Positions 8,346 to 17,369 of a DNA stretch of 64,000 nucleotides are shown piece after piece. The position numbers were made by a program, and so were the translations under genes. Below the pieces are notes generated by a model, which ran no database searches, was not told where the DNA came from, and worked only from the letters and a program-made list of their open reading frames with translations. The stretch is from positions 868,001 through 932,000 of the forward strand of contig CAZBRT010000002.1 of assembly GCA_964494625.1 (NCBI GenBank), given 5' to 3'. How positions within the stretch are numbered: position 1 is the first letter of the stretch; every line of letters starts with the position of its first letter. The stretch is from UBA2784 sp964494625 (GTDB taxonomy: Bacteria > Pseudomonadota > Alphaproteobacteria > Micropepsales > Micropepsaceae).

Positions 8346-9752
8346 CTAGAACCGGAAATAATAGAAGGGCTGCGCAAAAGGCGAACGCAAGGCAAAGGCC
8401 AGCGCAAAGGCGATGCCGATCAGCACGGCAAAGAGCCACCAGTTCATCTTCTCCACCCGATGGACCAGGTTGGTGCGGATCGCCACGAACTGGCACGCCA
8501 CAATGGCAAAGAAGGCGCCCAGGGGATCAAAGGGCAGCGTAAGGGTTCCGCCCGGCGCCAGCCCGTGGCTCATCGCCAGCATGTGGCCGACCGTCCCGAT
8601 GTCACTTGCCCGGAAGGCGTAGGCGACCCATGCCGTCGTATAGAGCGTGACGGCAAAGCCGAAAACGATGCGCAGCGCGCGCGGGATTTTCGTCTTGAGG
8701 CCCGACTGGTCGATCTCGCGCTGGGCGCTGATGACGATCGCATTGAAGACACCCCAGAGCACGAAAGTCCACGCCGCGCCGTGCCAGATGCCGGAAACGA
8801 GATTGACAATGAAGATGTTGCGGTGCGTTTTCCATCGGCCGCCCTTGGTGCCGCCCAAGGGCACGAAGAGATAATCCCGCAGCCAGGTGGTCAGCGAAAT
8901 GTGCCAGCGCTGGCGATAATCGGCGGGGCTGACCGCCAGATGGGGCGCAAAAAAGTTCTGCGGAAAACGATAGCCCAGCAAGGCGGCCGATGCCGTGCCC
9001 ATGTCCGAATAGCCGGAGAAATCGAGCAATATCTGCATCGACCAGAGAAACGACGTGCCCGCTACCGTCCATGAGGTGTAGGCGCCGGGATCGGCAAAGA
9101 CAGCGTCGACATGCGGGTCGATGTTGTCGGCCAGCACCGACTTCTTCACGAAGCCGACAAGGAAAAGCAGGAGGGCCGCGCGCACCGGCACATCGGCAAA
9201 TTTGCGCAGGCTGTCGAGCTGCGGCACGAACTGGCGCGCACGCAGGATGGGGCCGGCCACCAATTGCGGAAAGAAGGCAACAAATGTTGCGATGTCGAGG
9301 AAGCTCTCGCGCGCCTCGATCCGGCGCATGTAGACATCGGCGATGTAGCTCACATTGTGCAGCGTGTAGAAGCTGATGCCGATGGGCAGCATGAGGTTCA
9401 GGATGATGGGGTCAGCGGTCACACCCATCAGTGCCAAAAAGTCGGTGAGCGAGTGCGAGAAGAAGTCGAAGTATTTGAAGACGCCCAGCATGCCCACATG
9501 GAAGACGAGCGAGGGTACCAGCCACCAGCGCCGTTCAAGATCGGTGCGGGCAAGGAAAATGCCGCGCGCCACGACATGCGAAACGACGGTTGAAAGGAAC
9601 AACAGCCCCAGCCAGCGCCAATCCCACATGGCGTAGAAGCCATAGGATGCGACAATCATCAGCCATTTGCGCTGCGTGTTGGAGCGCAGCAGCCAATAGA
9701 CGGCAAAGAAGGCCGCAAAGAACAGGAAGTAGCGGATCTCGATAAAGAGCAT
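8346..9752 (-). CDS. MBOAT-family O-acyltransferase (AlgI/DltB type)
   Basis: A 468-residue polytopic membrane protein with about ten hydrophobic segments. It starts MLFIEIRYFLFFAAFFAVYW and carries the family signatures FPQLVAGPI, DFSGYSDM and the catalytic histidine in GIWHGAAWTF. Such enzymes move an acyl, usually acetyl, group across the cytoplasmic membrane onto a periplasmic glycan with an SGNH partner. The SGNH gene immediately upstream overlaps this start by ATGA, so the two are co-translated. The substrate polymer is not shown here, as no alginate or cellulose genes are adjacent. Confidence 0.92.
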   Translation of the reverse strand: MLFIEIRYFLFFAAFFAVYWLLRSNTQRKWLMIVASYGFYAMWDWRWLGLLFLSTVVSHVVARGIFLARTDLERRWWLVPSLVFHVGMLGVFKYFDFFSHSLTDFLALMGVTADPIILNLMLPIGISFYTLHNVSYIADVYMRRIEARESFLDIATFVAFFPQLVAGPILRARQFVPQLDSLRKFADVPVRAALLLFLVGFVKKSVLADNIDPHVDAVFADPGAYTSWTVAGTSFLWSMQILLDFSGYSDMGTASAALLGYRFPQNFFAPHLAVSPADYRQRWHISLTTWLRDYLFVPLGGTKGGRWKTHRNIFIVNLVSGIWHGAAWTFVLWGVFNAIVISAQREIDQSGLKTKIPRALRIVFGFAVTLYTTAWVAYAFRASDIGTVGHMLAMSHGLAPGGTLTLPFDPLGAFFAIVACQFVAIRTNLVHRVEKMNWWLFAVLIGIAFALAFALRSPFAQPFYYFRF

Positions 9753-10747
9753 CAGCGCGCGTCCCCGGACGATCCCATGCCGGGCCCGAAGCGCTCACAG
9801 AGTTCGGTGCCGAGCGCGCTGCTCAGCTTTGCCGCGCCCGAGCGGCTCAGATGCCAGGTGTCAAACCAATCTTCGGGCATGAGCGTGTCGCGGATGGCTT
9901 CGCTGTTCAGATTGAAGAATGCAACGCCCTGACGCCCGGCCTCGTCCGCCAGCACCTCTTCGCGTCCGGAAACCGACAGGGCAGGAAACGCATAAAGGCC
10001 GCTGATCCATGGTCCGGCGATTTCCTGCCGCCGCAGTTCAATGAATGCGCGCGCGCCTTCGCCGGGGCGGACCCATGAGTTGGTGTTCACCACCATATTG
10101 GCGGCCGGCGGCGAGAGGTCGTAGCTTGCTGCAATCAGCTGGCCGCCGCGCGACCAGTCGGGCTCCATGGGATCGGGACCCCTCAACGCCAGAAGTTCGA
10201 TCAGCACACTTGAGGCAACGATGCGGTCAGATGCCCACAATATGTCGAGCGACAGGTCGGTCCGGTTCTCCTGTACGCGGGCGGCGGCAAACGCGTATCG
10301 CGCCACCTCACCGACCGGCAGATGTTCGACCGAGACAAGATTTGTCAGCACCAAGGGCAGAGATTCAAAGAGCACGATGCGTCGGCGCGCCGGCAGGGCT
10401 GCCAAGGCTTCGGCCATGATCTGCTCTGCGGCCCGGTCCATCATGCCGATGCCGAGATTGAGCGCCTGCCACTCGCAGCCGCCTGCCCTCGCGGCTTGCG
10501 AAAAGGCGATGGGATCAAATCCGTAAAATGTCCGGCTGGTGCCGACAAGGATCACGTCGGCGTCGGCGCCATAGGTCAGAAGCGCGTCGCGCTTTTCGCG
10601 CAAGGGTGCCGCCAGGCCTTCCGTGGTCGACAGATGGAGGAGGAACTGGGCCGTCGCCAGAAAGACCAAGGCAATCAGCGCAAAGCCGCCCGCCAGTTTC
10701 CAGCGTGGCAAGGCAGCACCCGGCTCTGTCGTGGGAAGCGGGTCCAT
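9752..10747 (-). CDS. SGNH/AlgX-like acetyltransferase-hydrolase partner of MBOAT
   Basis: A 331-residue protein with one N-terminal transmembrane segment (about residues 18-38) and a periplasmic SGNH-like domain: Ser71 in VGTSRTFYG and the C-terminal D296-x-x-H299 in DTWHLS. It is expected to receive the acyl group delivered by the MBOAT protein and place it on a glycan. A longer frame continues upstream through the tRNA-His gene, so the start is set at the ATG at 10747, just after the tRNA. The ribosome-binding site is weak. The stop overlaps the MBOAT start. Confidence 0.82.
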   Translation of the reverse strand: MDPLPTTEPGAALPRWKLAGGFALIALVFLATAQFLLHLSTTEGLAAPLREKRDALLTYGADADVILVGTSRTFYGFDPIAFSQAARAGGCEWQALNLGIGMMDRAAEQIMAEALAALPARRRIVLFESLPLVLTNLVSVEHLPVGEVARYAFAAARVQENRTDLSLDILWASDRIVASSVLIELLALRGPDPMEPDWSRGGQLIAASYDLSPPAANMVVNTNSWVRPGEGARAFIELRRQEIAGPWISGLYAFPALSVSGREEVLADEAGRQGVAFFNLNSEAIRDTLMPEDWFDTWHLSRSGAAKLSSALGTELCERFGPGMGSSGDAR

Positions 10748-10791
10748 CAGGGCCTGTCCAAGGGTGAAACCGGTTCCTGCTTTCCAAAAAA

Positions 10792-10868
10792 TGGTACCGC
10801 CTCCCCGAATTGAACGGGGGACCTCCAGATCCACAATCTGGCGCTCTAACCAACTGAGCTAAGGCGGC
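10792..10868 (-). tRNA. tRNA-His (GUG)
   Basis: A 77-base cloverleaf on the minus strand with encoded CCA. The acceptor GCCGCCT pairs with AGGCGGT, the anticodon loop is TTGTGGA (anticodon GTG), and the T-arm contains GTTCAAT. The base before position 1 is T, not G, and the discriminator is A73. This is the form of tRNA-His known from alphaproteobacteria that lack the G-1 identity element. A run of six T follows the CCA. Confidence 0.96.
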
Positions 10869-11061
10869 ATTCTTTTGGGCGGCGCACCATAGGTGCGGGG
10901 CCCCTTCCCTTCAAGGACAAATCGGGCCGGAGCGTTGGGCCTTTAACCTGCTGTTTACGCTTGTGGCAACAGGCTTTGGTGTTTGAAGGGGCCTGATTCT
11001 TTCCACCCGGTGATCCCGGTCTGCTGGAGGCCCTGCCTTACCCAACCCCCACATGGAGGGG

Positions 11062-11733
11062 ATGATGCGCCGCATTCCTGTGACAGCCATCCTGCTTGCC
11101 GGTCTGCTTGCTTCAGGGGCCGCAATGGCCGTCGGCGGCGAGAGCGCCTATCTGGGCCTGCGCGGCAGCTTTGCGTGGACCGAAGACACGGAAACCGAGT
11201 CCACGCTCACCGGCCTTGAGATCCAGGAGACCGACACTTTCGGGGGTGGTGTGGCGCTGGGCTATGATTTCGGCACGGGCCTGCGCGTTGAAGGCGAGTT
11301 CTTTTACCTCACGACCGACGTCGACCGTTTCGAGGTGACGAAAGACCTCATCAATGTGCCCGACCTTGTCGGCGACCAGTATGACGTGAATGGCGACCTG
11401 TCGGTCGCCGCGATCATGGCGAATGTCCATTACGACATCCCGCTCGATCATTTCATGCTGAAGCCCTATGTCGGCGCGGGCATCGGGGCTGCGGCCATCA
11501 TGGCGGACATGTCGTCGGCCCCCCTGCTGTTGTCATTCGACGACAATTCGTGGACGTTTGCCTGGCAGCTGATGGCAGGAATATCGGTGCCTATCGACGA
11601 GCGGCTGAATCTGTCGGCCGGCTACCGCTACTTTGCGGCCAGCGAGACGGACATTCCCGACAGCTTCGGCACCGACTACAGCTTCAGTGTGCAGTCCCAC
11701 AGTTTTGACGTGGGACTGCGCTTCCAGTTCTGA
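11062..11733 (+). CDS. Outer-membrane beta-barrel protein (opacity/porin-like)
   Basis: About 223 residues with a signal peptide (RRIPVTAILLAGLLASGAAMA) and a mature part of alternating amphipathic strands: YLGLRGSFAW, GGGVALGYDF, LRVEGEFFYL, VHYDI, LKPYVGAGIG. It ends in the aromatic QSHSFDVGLRFQF typical of eight-stranded outer-membrane barrels. GGAGGGG lies immediately before two consecutive ATG codons (11062 and 11065), and another ATG at 11053 precedes it, so the exact start is uncertain by a few residues. It is convergent with sppA, with three bases between them. The ligand or role is unknown. Confidence 0.85.
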   Translation: MMRRIPVTAILLAGLLASGAAMAVGGESAYLGLRGSFAWTEDTETESTLTGLEIQETDTFGGGVALGYDFGTGLRVEGEFFYLTTDVDRFEVTKDLINVPDLVGDQYDVNGDLSVAAIMANVHYDIPLDHFMLKPYVGAGIGAAAIMADMSSAPLLLSFDDNSWTFAWQLMAGISVPIDERLNLSAGYRYFAASETDIPDSFGTDYSFSVQSHSFDVGLRFQF

Positions 11734-11736
11734 GAT

Positions 11737-13536
11737 TCAGCGCATTTCCAGTGCGGGCATGCGCGTTTCCATCATCACCGGGTCTTCGGCGGCTTCCAGT
11801 GCTGTCAGCATGTCGCGTACGCCCCTCATGTCGAGCGCTTCGGCGATGCGGGCCAGCTTCATCGACAGCGACTGCACCGACACGCTGGCCGACATGATCT
11901 GTTCCCACGCCGACATCGGCGACGGATAGACCTTTACGCGGACCGGCTGATCGGCTGCACCGCCCGACATGTCGCGGGCCTTGGCAATCGCCGCACGCAG
12001 GCCGCCGAACTCGTCGATCAGGCCAAGGCGCAACGCATCGGCACCCGACCAGACACGGCCCTTGCCGATTTCGTAACGCACCCGGTCAACCGGAATCGAG
12101 CGGCCATCGGCCACTTTCTGGGTGAAGTCCCAATAGATGTTGTCCACCTGCGTATTGAACTTTTCCCACTGCTCGGGCGTGAAGCCGGTGAATTCCGACA
12201 TCGCATCCGCATTGTTGCCGACCGACAATGTGCGCGGCGACAGGCCGATGAGGTTGTAGGCGCCGGTCAGGTTGATCTTGCCGGAGAGGACACCGATGGA
12301 GCCCGTGATGGTCGCGGGCTGCGCAAAAATCCAGTCGGCATCGAGTGAAACGTAGTAGCCGCCGGACGCAGCGACCGGTCCCATCGAAATGATGACCGGC
12401 TTGCCTGCCGCGCGCGCCTTGCGCAGGGCGTCGAGGATCTGGTCAGACGCGATTGCCGAGCCGCCGGGCGAACTGACCCTGAAGACGATGGCACGGACTT
12501 CCTCGTCCTCGGTCGCGTCGCGGATCGCCTGGGCCAGCGTGTCGCCACCCATGATGACGTCGCCCGAGAAACTGGACCCCGAGTAACCGTCATTGATGCC
12601 GCCTTCGCCGCTCACAAGGGCAATGACTGTCGCGCCCGACATCGGCGCCTCGTAGGGGCTGCGCTCGCGCGCGTAATAGGCGTGGAAGTCCACCGTGTCG
12701 GAATCCGCACCCGCGCGGTCGAGCGCCGCACGCTCGGCATCATCGTCAAAGCCGGCGAAATCGACGAGCTTTGCCTCGATGGCTGTTGCGGTCGAATAGG
12801 GCCCGCCATTGATGAGTGCCTTGAAATCATCGGCGCTCATGTTGCGGGCGGCCGCCATGTCGCCCATGAGGGATTCATAGATCGAATTGATAAGGCCGCC
12901 GGTCGCCTCGCGGTGGGCGTCAGTGTAATCGGTCTCGGTGTAAACATTGGCGGCGTTCTTGTACTCGTAACGCTGCGCGAAGAAGACTTCGGCACCCACA
13001 AGATCAAAGAGCCCGCGCAGGAAGACCGTCGATGTGACGATGCCCGCCGTATTGAGCATCGAGGCGGGCTGAAGCCAGATCTGGTCGGCCGTGGTCGCGA
13101 GATAAAACTCCGACAGGCCGGTCGTATAGAAGGCCTGCGCGTGCGTGATCACGAACTTGCCCTGGGCGCGGAAACTGGCCAGCGCTGCCCGGATCTCCTG
13201 CGCGTGCGCAAAGGCAACAGAGCCGCCACCCACCCGGATGACAATACCCTTCACGCGCGGGTCACCCTCAGCGCGTTCCAGACCTTGCACCAGATCAGTG
13301 ACGGCCAAAGGCGTGCTGCCGAAACCGAAAGGATTCGGCATCGGCTGGTCTGTCATCTCGCCGCGCAGATCAAGCGTAAGCACGATGGCGGGCGGCAGAC
13401 CCTTGTCGGAGAGCATTCCCCACACGGATGCAACCGTGAACAGAAGGATCAGAAGCGCAATCACCGTGAAGAACACATTGATCGCGTTGCGGAACATCCG
13501 CATGACCCAGAGGAAGAACATCTTGAAGACTGCCAT
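11737..13536 (-). CDS. sppA: Signal peptide peptidase SppA, long (67-kDa) type
   Basis: A 599-residue membrane-bound serine protease that degrades cleaved signal peptides. One transmembrane segment (about residues 18-42) is followed by two tandem SppA domains. The catalytic dyad is visible: general-base Lys193 in RYEYKNAANVY and nucleophile Ser391 in AASGGYYVS, in the order known from the E. coli enzyme. Length is close to the E. coli protein (618). The active site faces the periplasm. It is monocistronic here, separated by about 260 bases from the phasin gene upstream. Confidence 0.95.
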   Translation of the reverse strand: MAVFKMFFLWVMRMFRNAINVFFTVIALLILLFTVASVWGMLSDKGLPPAIVLTLDLRGEMTDQPMPNPFGFGSTPLAVTDLVQGLERAEGDPRVKGIVIRVGGGSVAFAHAQEIRAALASFRAQGKFVITHAQAFYTTGLSEFYLATTADQIWLQPASMLNTAGIVTSTVFLRGLFDLVGAEVFFAQRYEYKNAANVYTETDYTDAHREATGGLINSIYESLMGDMAAARNMSADDFKALINGGPYSTATAIEAKLVDFAGFDDDAERAALDRAGADSDTVDFHAYYARERSPYEAPMSGATVIALVSGEGGINDGYSGSSFSGDVIMGGDTLAQAIRDATEDEEVRAIVFRVSSPGGSAIASDQILDALRKARAAGKPVIISMGPVAASGGYYVSLDADWIFAQPATITGSIGVLSGKINLTGAYNLIGLSPRTLSVGNNADAMSEFTGFTPEQWEKFNTQVDNIYWDFTQKVADGRSIPVDRVRYEIGKGRVWSGADALRLGLIDEFGGLRAAIAKARDMSGGAADQPVRVKVYPSPMSAWEQIMSASVSVQSLSMKLARIAEALDMRGVRDMLTALEAAEDPVMMETRMPALEMR

Positions 13537-13692
13537 GAACGTGCCCTTCGGTTGCCCGTTGGTGGATGATTGTTTCCCTGAATATAGGGTAATTCGTGCC
13601 TGTCAGTCTAACAGACGCGTGATGAGGCCGCTTTCCTGCGGGGTCTGTTAACGACGAACATTGGCCAAGAGGTCCGGTTTGCCCGGCGGATT

Positions 13693-13731
13693 GGCCAAAA
13701 GAAAAGGCAGCCCGGGGGGTGGGCTGCCTTT
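13693..13731 (-). terminator. Intrinsic terminator of the phasin gene
   Basis: An 11-bp perfect stem (13703-13713 with 13721-13731, AAAGGCAGCCC type) has a G/T loop. On the minus strand it is followed by TTTTCTTTTGGCC. It lies 64 bases after the phasin stop. The 15-base tail is identical to that of the terminator at 43521-43557. Confidence 0.8.
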
Positions 13732-13794
13732 CCAAAGCTCTGGAGCGCAAAGGCCCCTCAGCTTTATTCGCCAATTGCTGATCGGGGTGACCGA

Positions 13795-14319
13795 TCAGGC
13801 CGCCTTGCGCAGGCCGGTCTTCTCAAGCATCTCCGAAAAGCCCGTGGTGATCGGCTCGAAGACTTCGCGGGTCGACTCGACGGCCATCTCGGAGACCTTG
13901 CGGGTCTGCTTCACGCCCAGCTCGAACTGGGTGCGGATGAAGTTCGCCTGGATCTCGGCGGCTTCACGCAGTGACTTGGCCTTGAGCATCTTGCGCTGGG
14001 CTTCGAACAGGCGATTGAGGTCGCTCTGCGCGAAGTCGATGATCTGCATGTTGACGTCGCGGGCGCTCGAGGTCGCAAGATCCCACGAATTGCGCAGGAC
14101 TTCGGCCACATCGGTCGCGCCAATGCGCATGTCGGCAAAGCGCTCGCGCACGCCGGCAAATGCGTCCATCACGCGCTCGGCGCGCTCTTCAAAGGCTTCG
14201 CGGGCGCGCTCGATGATCGTCTCGGCGCCGTTGGCTTCAGCCTTGAACTCGGCCTTGGTTTCCTTGTTGATCTTGGCAGTCTTCGGGGCGCGCTTGGCAC
14301 CGTTCTTCTTCGCAGCCAT
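13795..14319 (-). CDS. Phasin-family protein (PHA granule coat)
   Basis: A 174-residue, mostly helical, soluble protein with a Lys/Ala-rich N-terminus (AAKKNGAKRAPKTAK). The phasin domain (about residues 60-165) contains FAGVRERFADMRIGATDVAEVLRNSWD, SARDVNMQIIDFAQSDLNRLFEAQRKML and a C-terminal EVFEPITTGFSEM. Phasins coat polyhydroxyalkanoate granules and stabilise them. AGGAGA lies before the ATG. A TGC-rich palindrome about 105-133 bases upstream resembles the operator of PhaR, the PHA-responsive repressor of phaP genes, and a strong terminator follows. Together these suggest a highly expressed, PhaR-controlled single gene. Confidence 0.9.
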   Translation of the reverse strand: MAAKKNGAKRAPKTAKINKETKAEFKAEANGAETIIERAREAFEERAERVMDAFAGVRERFADMRIGATDVAEVLRNSWDLATSSARDVNMQIIDFAQSDLNRLFEAQRKMLKAKSLREAAEIQANFIRTQFELGVKQTRKVSEMAVESTREVFEPITTGFSEMLEKTGLRKAA

Positions 14320-14422
14320 GGGTCAGTCTCCTGTCGATCGCATCGCGTTGACCGCGCGCGGGGGCGCGGGAGGATGCCGCCCCCAAATGGGCGGCGATGG
14401 GGATTTGCTACAGCAGCCTACG

Positions 14423-14452
14423 CTGCAATGCAATATCTATGTTGCAGTGCAG
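14423..14452. promoter_or_regulatory. PhaR-like operator upstream of the phasin gene
   Basis: CTGCAATGCAA (14423-14433) and TTGCAGTGCAG (14442-14452) are inverted repeats with one mismatch, separated by 8 bases. Each arm contains the TGC-N3-GCA core; the known alphaproteobacterial PhaR sites follow CTGC-N3/4-GCAG. The position, just over 100 bases before the phasin start, fits a promoter-proximal repressor site. No phaR gene is in the window. Confidence 0.6.
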
Positions 14453-14616
14453 CAGAATTCAAGGGGCGGCAATCTGAAATCGGCATGAAATACTTAAAAC
14501 ACATTTATAACAATGAGTTACATCATATTTTTTGCCCCGGCCTTTGGATCATTCCGCGCCTCCTCATTGCCTTGCGGTGAAAAATCTTCATAATCGCCGC
14601 ATAAAGTGCGGTGATT

Positions 14617-15741
14617 ATGACCCAATACATTCACGATGAGCCCGATTGGCCTACGTTCCGCTGGGATCAAGGTGTTGTCACACCCCTGCTCGCGCAGACC
14701 GCGCATGCCCAAGGCAAGCTCCTCGGCCGCATGGAACTCTTGGGGTTTGACCCGCGCCAGGAAGCCATGCTCCGCACGCTGACGGAAGACGTACTGAAGA
14801 CGTCAGCCATCGAGGGCGAAGTGCTTGAGCCACGCGAAGTGCGTTCATCGCTTGCGCGGCAACTTGGATTGGACGCAGCCGGGCTTCCGGCCAGCAGCCG
14901 CCACGTGGACGGCATTGTCGAGATGACACTCGACGCCACCGGCAATCTGGATTTGCCCCTGACCGAGGCGCGGCTGCATGCGTGGCATGCGGCACTCTTT
15001 CCCGGCGGCTATAGCGGCCTCAAACGGATTGCAACCGCAGCATGGCGCACCGACAGCACCGGCCCCATGCAGGTCGTCTCCGGACCTGTCGGGCGCGAAC
15101 GCGTCCACTTTGAAGCGGTTCCGGCTGCACGCATTCCACTGGAGATCAGCCGCTTTCTTGAGGCCTTCAACCGGCCGCTCCAGCAACCTCCCATCCTTGC
15201 CTCGGCGCTGGCGCATCTGTGGTTTGTCACCATCCACCCCTACGAAGACGGCAACGGACGCATCGCACGTGCCATTGCCGACATGGCGCTTGCACGGTCC
15301 GATGGCAGCGGTCAGCGGTTCTACAGCATGTCGGCACAGATCATGGCCGAGCGCGCCGCCTATTACGCCGTGCTGGAGCAGACACAAAAGGGATCGCTTG
15401 ATATCACCGGCTGGATGGTCTGGTACTGCCAATGCCTGGCGCGCGCCATTGCCAATGCCGACAAGACGCTTGGCCGGGTGCTGCACAAAGCCGTCTTCTG
15501 GCAACGCGCGCCGGTTGCCGGTCTCAATGCCCGCCAGACGCGGGTGCTCAACGCGCTGCTTGACGGGTTCGAAGGCAAGCTCACAACGTCGCGATATGCG
15601 GCGCTTGCCAAATGCTCGCAGGATACCGCGCTGCGCGACCTTGCCGAACTCGCCGAAAGCGGATTGCTCGTCAAAGGAACGTCACGCGGGCGCAGCACGC
15701 ATTACACGCTGGCATCACCGCCGCCGGAGGAACACGCCTAG
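14617..15741 (+). CDS. Fic-family AMPylator with DUF4172 N-terminal domain, class II autoinhibited
   Basis: A 374-residue protein. The N-terminal DUF4172 region (about residues 1-95) carries an inhibitory helix motif T62-SAI-E66-G67, matching (S/T)xxxE(G/N). The Fic core, HPYEDGNGRIAR, begins at His207 and has every catalytic residue. A C-terminal winged-helix-like region follows (RQTRVLNALLDGFEGKLTTSRYAALAKCSQDTALRDLAEL). Such proteins transfer AMP or another nucleotide to protein hydroxyls and are held off by the Glu of the inhibitory helix. An upstream in-frame GTG at 14611 is possible. The stop overlaps that of the convergent WS/DGAT gene within CTAG. The target is unknown. Confidence 0.92.
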   Translation: MTQYIHDEPDWPTFRWDQGVVTPLLAQTAHAQGKLLGRMELLGFDPRQEAMLRTLTEDVLKTSAIEGEVLEPREVRSSLARQLGLDAAGLPASSRHVDGIVEMTLDATGNLDLPLTEARLHAWHAALFPGGYSGLKRIATAAWRTDSTGPMQVVSGPVGRERVHFEAVPAARIPLEISRFLEAFNRPLQQPPILASALAHLWFVTIHPYEDGNGRIARAIADMALARSDGSGQRFYSMSAQIMAERAAYYAVLEQTQKGSLDITGWMVWYCQCLARAIANADKTLGRVLHKAVFWQRAPVAGLNARQTRVLNALLDGFEGKLTTSRYAALAKCSQDTALRDLAELAESGLLVKGTSRGRSTHYTLASPPPEEHA

Positions 15742-17231
15742 GCTGCCTTGCGTTTTCCGGTTGCGCGCTTGCGGGCAGCATCGGGCTTTTCCGTCGCCGC
15801 CTTGGGCTTCTTGACCGAAGACGCAGCCTTGTCGAGTTCGTCCACACTGGCCCGCAAATCGTCCATGAAGGCCTCGATATCGGGCATCAGGCTGCGGCAG
15901 GCGGTCGCTGACACCGTGATCGTGCCGTTGTAGCTGAAAATCGGAATGATGAGGCCAAGCCCGTCGAACACGGGACCGGCGCCAAATTGCGTCACGAGTT
16001 TCGCGCCGCCGCTGTAAAGCGGGAATTGCGGGCCGGGCACGTTTGTCACCACCACGTTGAACACGGGGTTATGGCGCTTGGCCGCCTCCATGCCCGTATA
16101 AAGCCGCGCGCCAAGGCCTGCGACCGCAAACGGCACGAAGTCCGACAGGTTCATCAGCGATGAGGCGCCGACCGCGCGGTGATAGTCCTTCGACTGCACC
16201 GCATCGGCATGGATTTTCTCCAGCCGCTTCATCGGCAGCTTTTCGTCCGTCGAGAGGCGGACCATCATGCCGGAAATCTGGTTGCCCATCGCGCGCTGCT
16301 CTGTGCCCGGGCGAACCGAAATGGGCGCAAAAGCGACAAGCGATTCCTTGGGCAGGTCCTTGTGCCGCTGGAGATAGCGGCGAAGGCCGCCCGAGACGAT
16401 GGCCAGGATCGTGTCGTTGACGGTTGCGCCCGCAACCGCGTTCTTGATGCGCTTGACGCGCTCAAGGTCGATCATCAGGCCGCTCCAGCTGCGCACGCCC
16501 GACACCGGGAGATTGAAGCGCGTGCGCGGGGCGGTGAACGGCGCGGGCGGCGCCTTCATGCGGTGCTTTGCAAGCTCGGTGCCCAGCTTCACACCTGAAC
16601 CCAGTGTTTCGCGCAGAAGGCTCGCGAACTTGATCGGGCTTGTCAGCGTGCCGCCCAGGGTGCGCATCAGCATGTCGCGGTCGGACGGGATGCGCTCGGG
16701 CTTCCACGGCTTGTCTTCCGGCACGACACGGACTTCAGGTGTGATGTCGAGAAGAGCCGCCAGCATTTCGGCACCCGACACGCCATCAATGGCTGCGTGA
16801 TGCACCTTGGTGATGGTCGCAAAGGATCCGGGCGGCAGGCCGGGAATGGCATCCAGCCCTTCGACGTAGTTCATTTCCCACAAGGGCTTTGTGCGGTCGA
16901 GACCGCGCGCGAGCAGGCGTGATGTCATGGCCGACAATTCGGCCCAACCGCCCGGCTTGGGCAAGGCCAGATGGCGCAGATGATAGTCGATGTCGAAATC
17001 GGGATCTTCGATCCAGTAGGGACGGTCAAGGCCCAGCGGCACCGTCACCAGGCGCTGGCGGAATGTGCGCGCCACATGCAACCGCTTGATGACCAGCTCG
17101 CGATAGGTATCGAACGACGCCGGCGCACCGGCCGTCGAGGGGTCATAGAGGCAGACACCGGCAATATGCATCGGCGAGTTTGCCGTCTCGAATGACAGGA
17201 AGGACGCGTCGAGGCCGGAGAGCTGCTGCAT
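15738..17231 (-). CDS. Wax ester synthase / diacylglycerol acyltransferase (WS/DGAT)
   Basis: A 497-residue cytoplasmic or membrane-associated acyltransferase. The active-site motif HHAAIDG (H144, H145, D149, G150) is intact, as are the N-terminal PLWEMNYVEG and C-terminal GPQFPLYSGGAKL-type signatures. It esterifies acyl-CoA to fatty alcohols or diacylglycerol for neutral storage lipid. The C-terminus is a Lys/Ala-rich tail (from about residue 465), longer than usual. An alpha/beta hydrolase gene lies upstream in the same direction, a frequent pairing, and the phasin gene nearby fits a storage-polymer theme. AAGGAA precedes the ATG. Confidence 0.93.
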   Translation of the reverse strand: MQQLSGLDASFLSFETANSPMHIAGVCLYDPSTAGAPASFDTYRELVIKRLHVARTFRQRLVTVPLGLDRPYWIEDPDFDIDYHLRHLALPKPGGWAELSAMTSRLLARGLDRTKPLWEMNYVEGLDAIPGLPPGSFATITKVHHAAIDGVSGAEMLAALLDITPEVRVVPEDKPWKPERIPSDRDMLMRTLGGTLTSPIKFASLLRETLGSGVKLGTELAKHRMKAPPAPFTAPRTRFNLPVSGVRSWSGLMIDLERVKRIKNAVAGATVNDTILAIVSGGLRRYLQRHKDLPKESLVAFAPISVRPGTEQRAMGNQISGMMVRLSTDEKLPMKRLEKIHADAVQSKDYHRAVGASSLMNLSDFVPFAVAGLGARLYTGMEAAKRHNPVFNVVVTNVPGPQFPLYSGGAKLVTQFGAGPVFDGLGLIIPIFSYNGTITVSATACRSLMPDIEAFMDDLRASVDELDKAASSVKKPKAATEKPDAARKRATGKRKAA

Positions 17232-17340
17232 GGTCTATTCCTTGATCGGGGCCGTGTTCGGCCTTGACCGGGCGTGCTTGTGCAGCCGCACACTTACGGA
17301 AGGGAAGGCGCAAAGAAAAGCGCTAAAAGCCCCGCGATGC

Positions 17341-17369
17341 GATCAGGTGGTGATCAGGTGGTGATCAGG
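17341..17369. repeat. Short 11-bp tandem repeat at the lipase stop
   Basis: GATCAGGTGGT is present twice (17341-17351, 17352-17362), followed by a partial GATCAGG. The lipase stop codon lies in the partial unit, so the duplication just extends the 3' end with further in-phase-independent TGA triplets. Confidence 0.7.

Noticed and set aside
10748..10834. N-terminal extension of the SGNH gene through tRNA-His
   Set aside because: Same reason: it overlaps the tRNA and lacks a ribosome-binding site.
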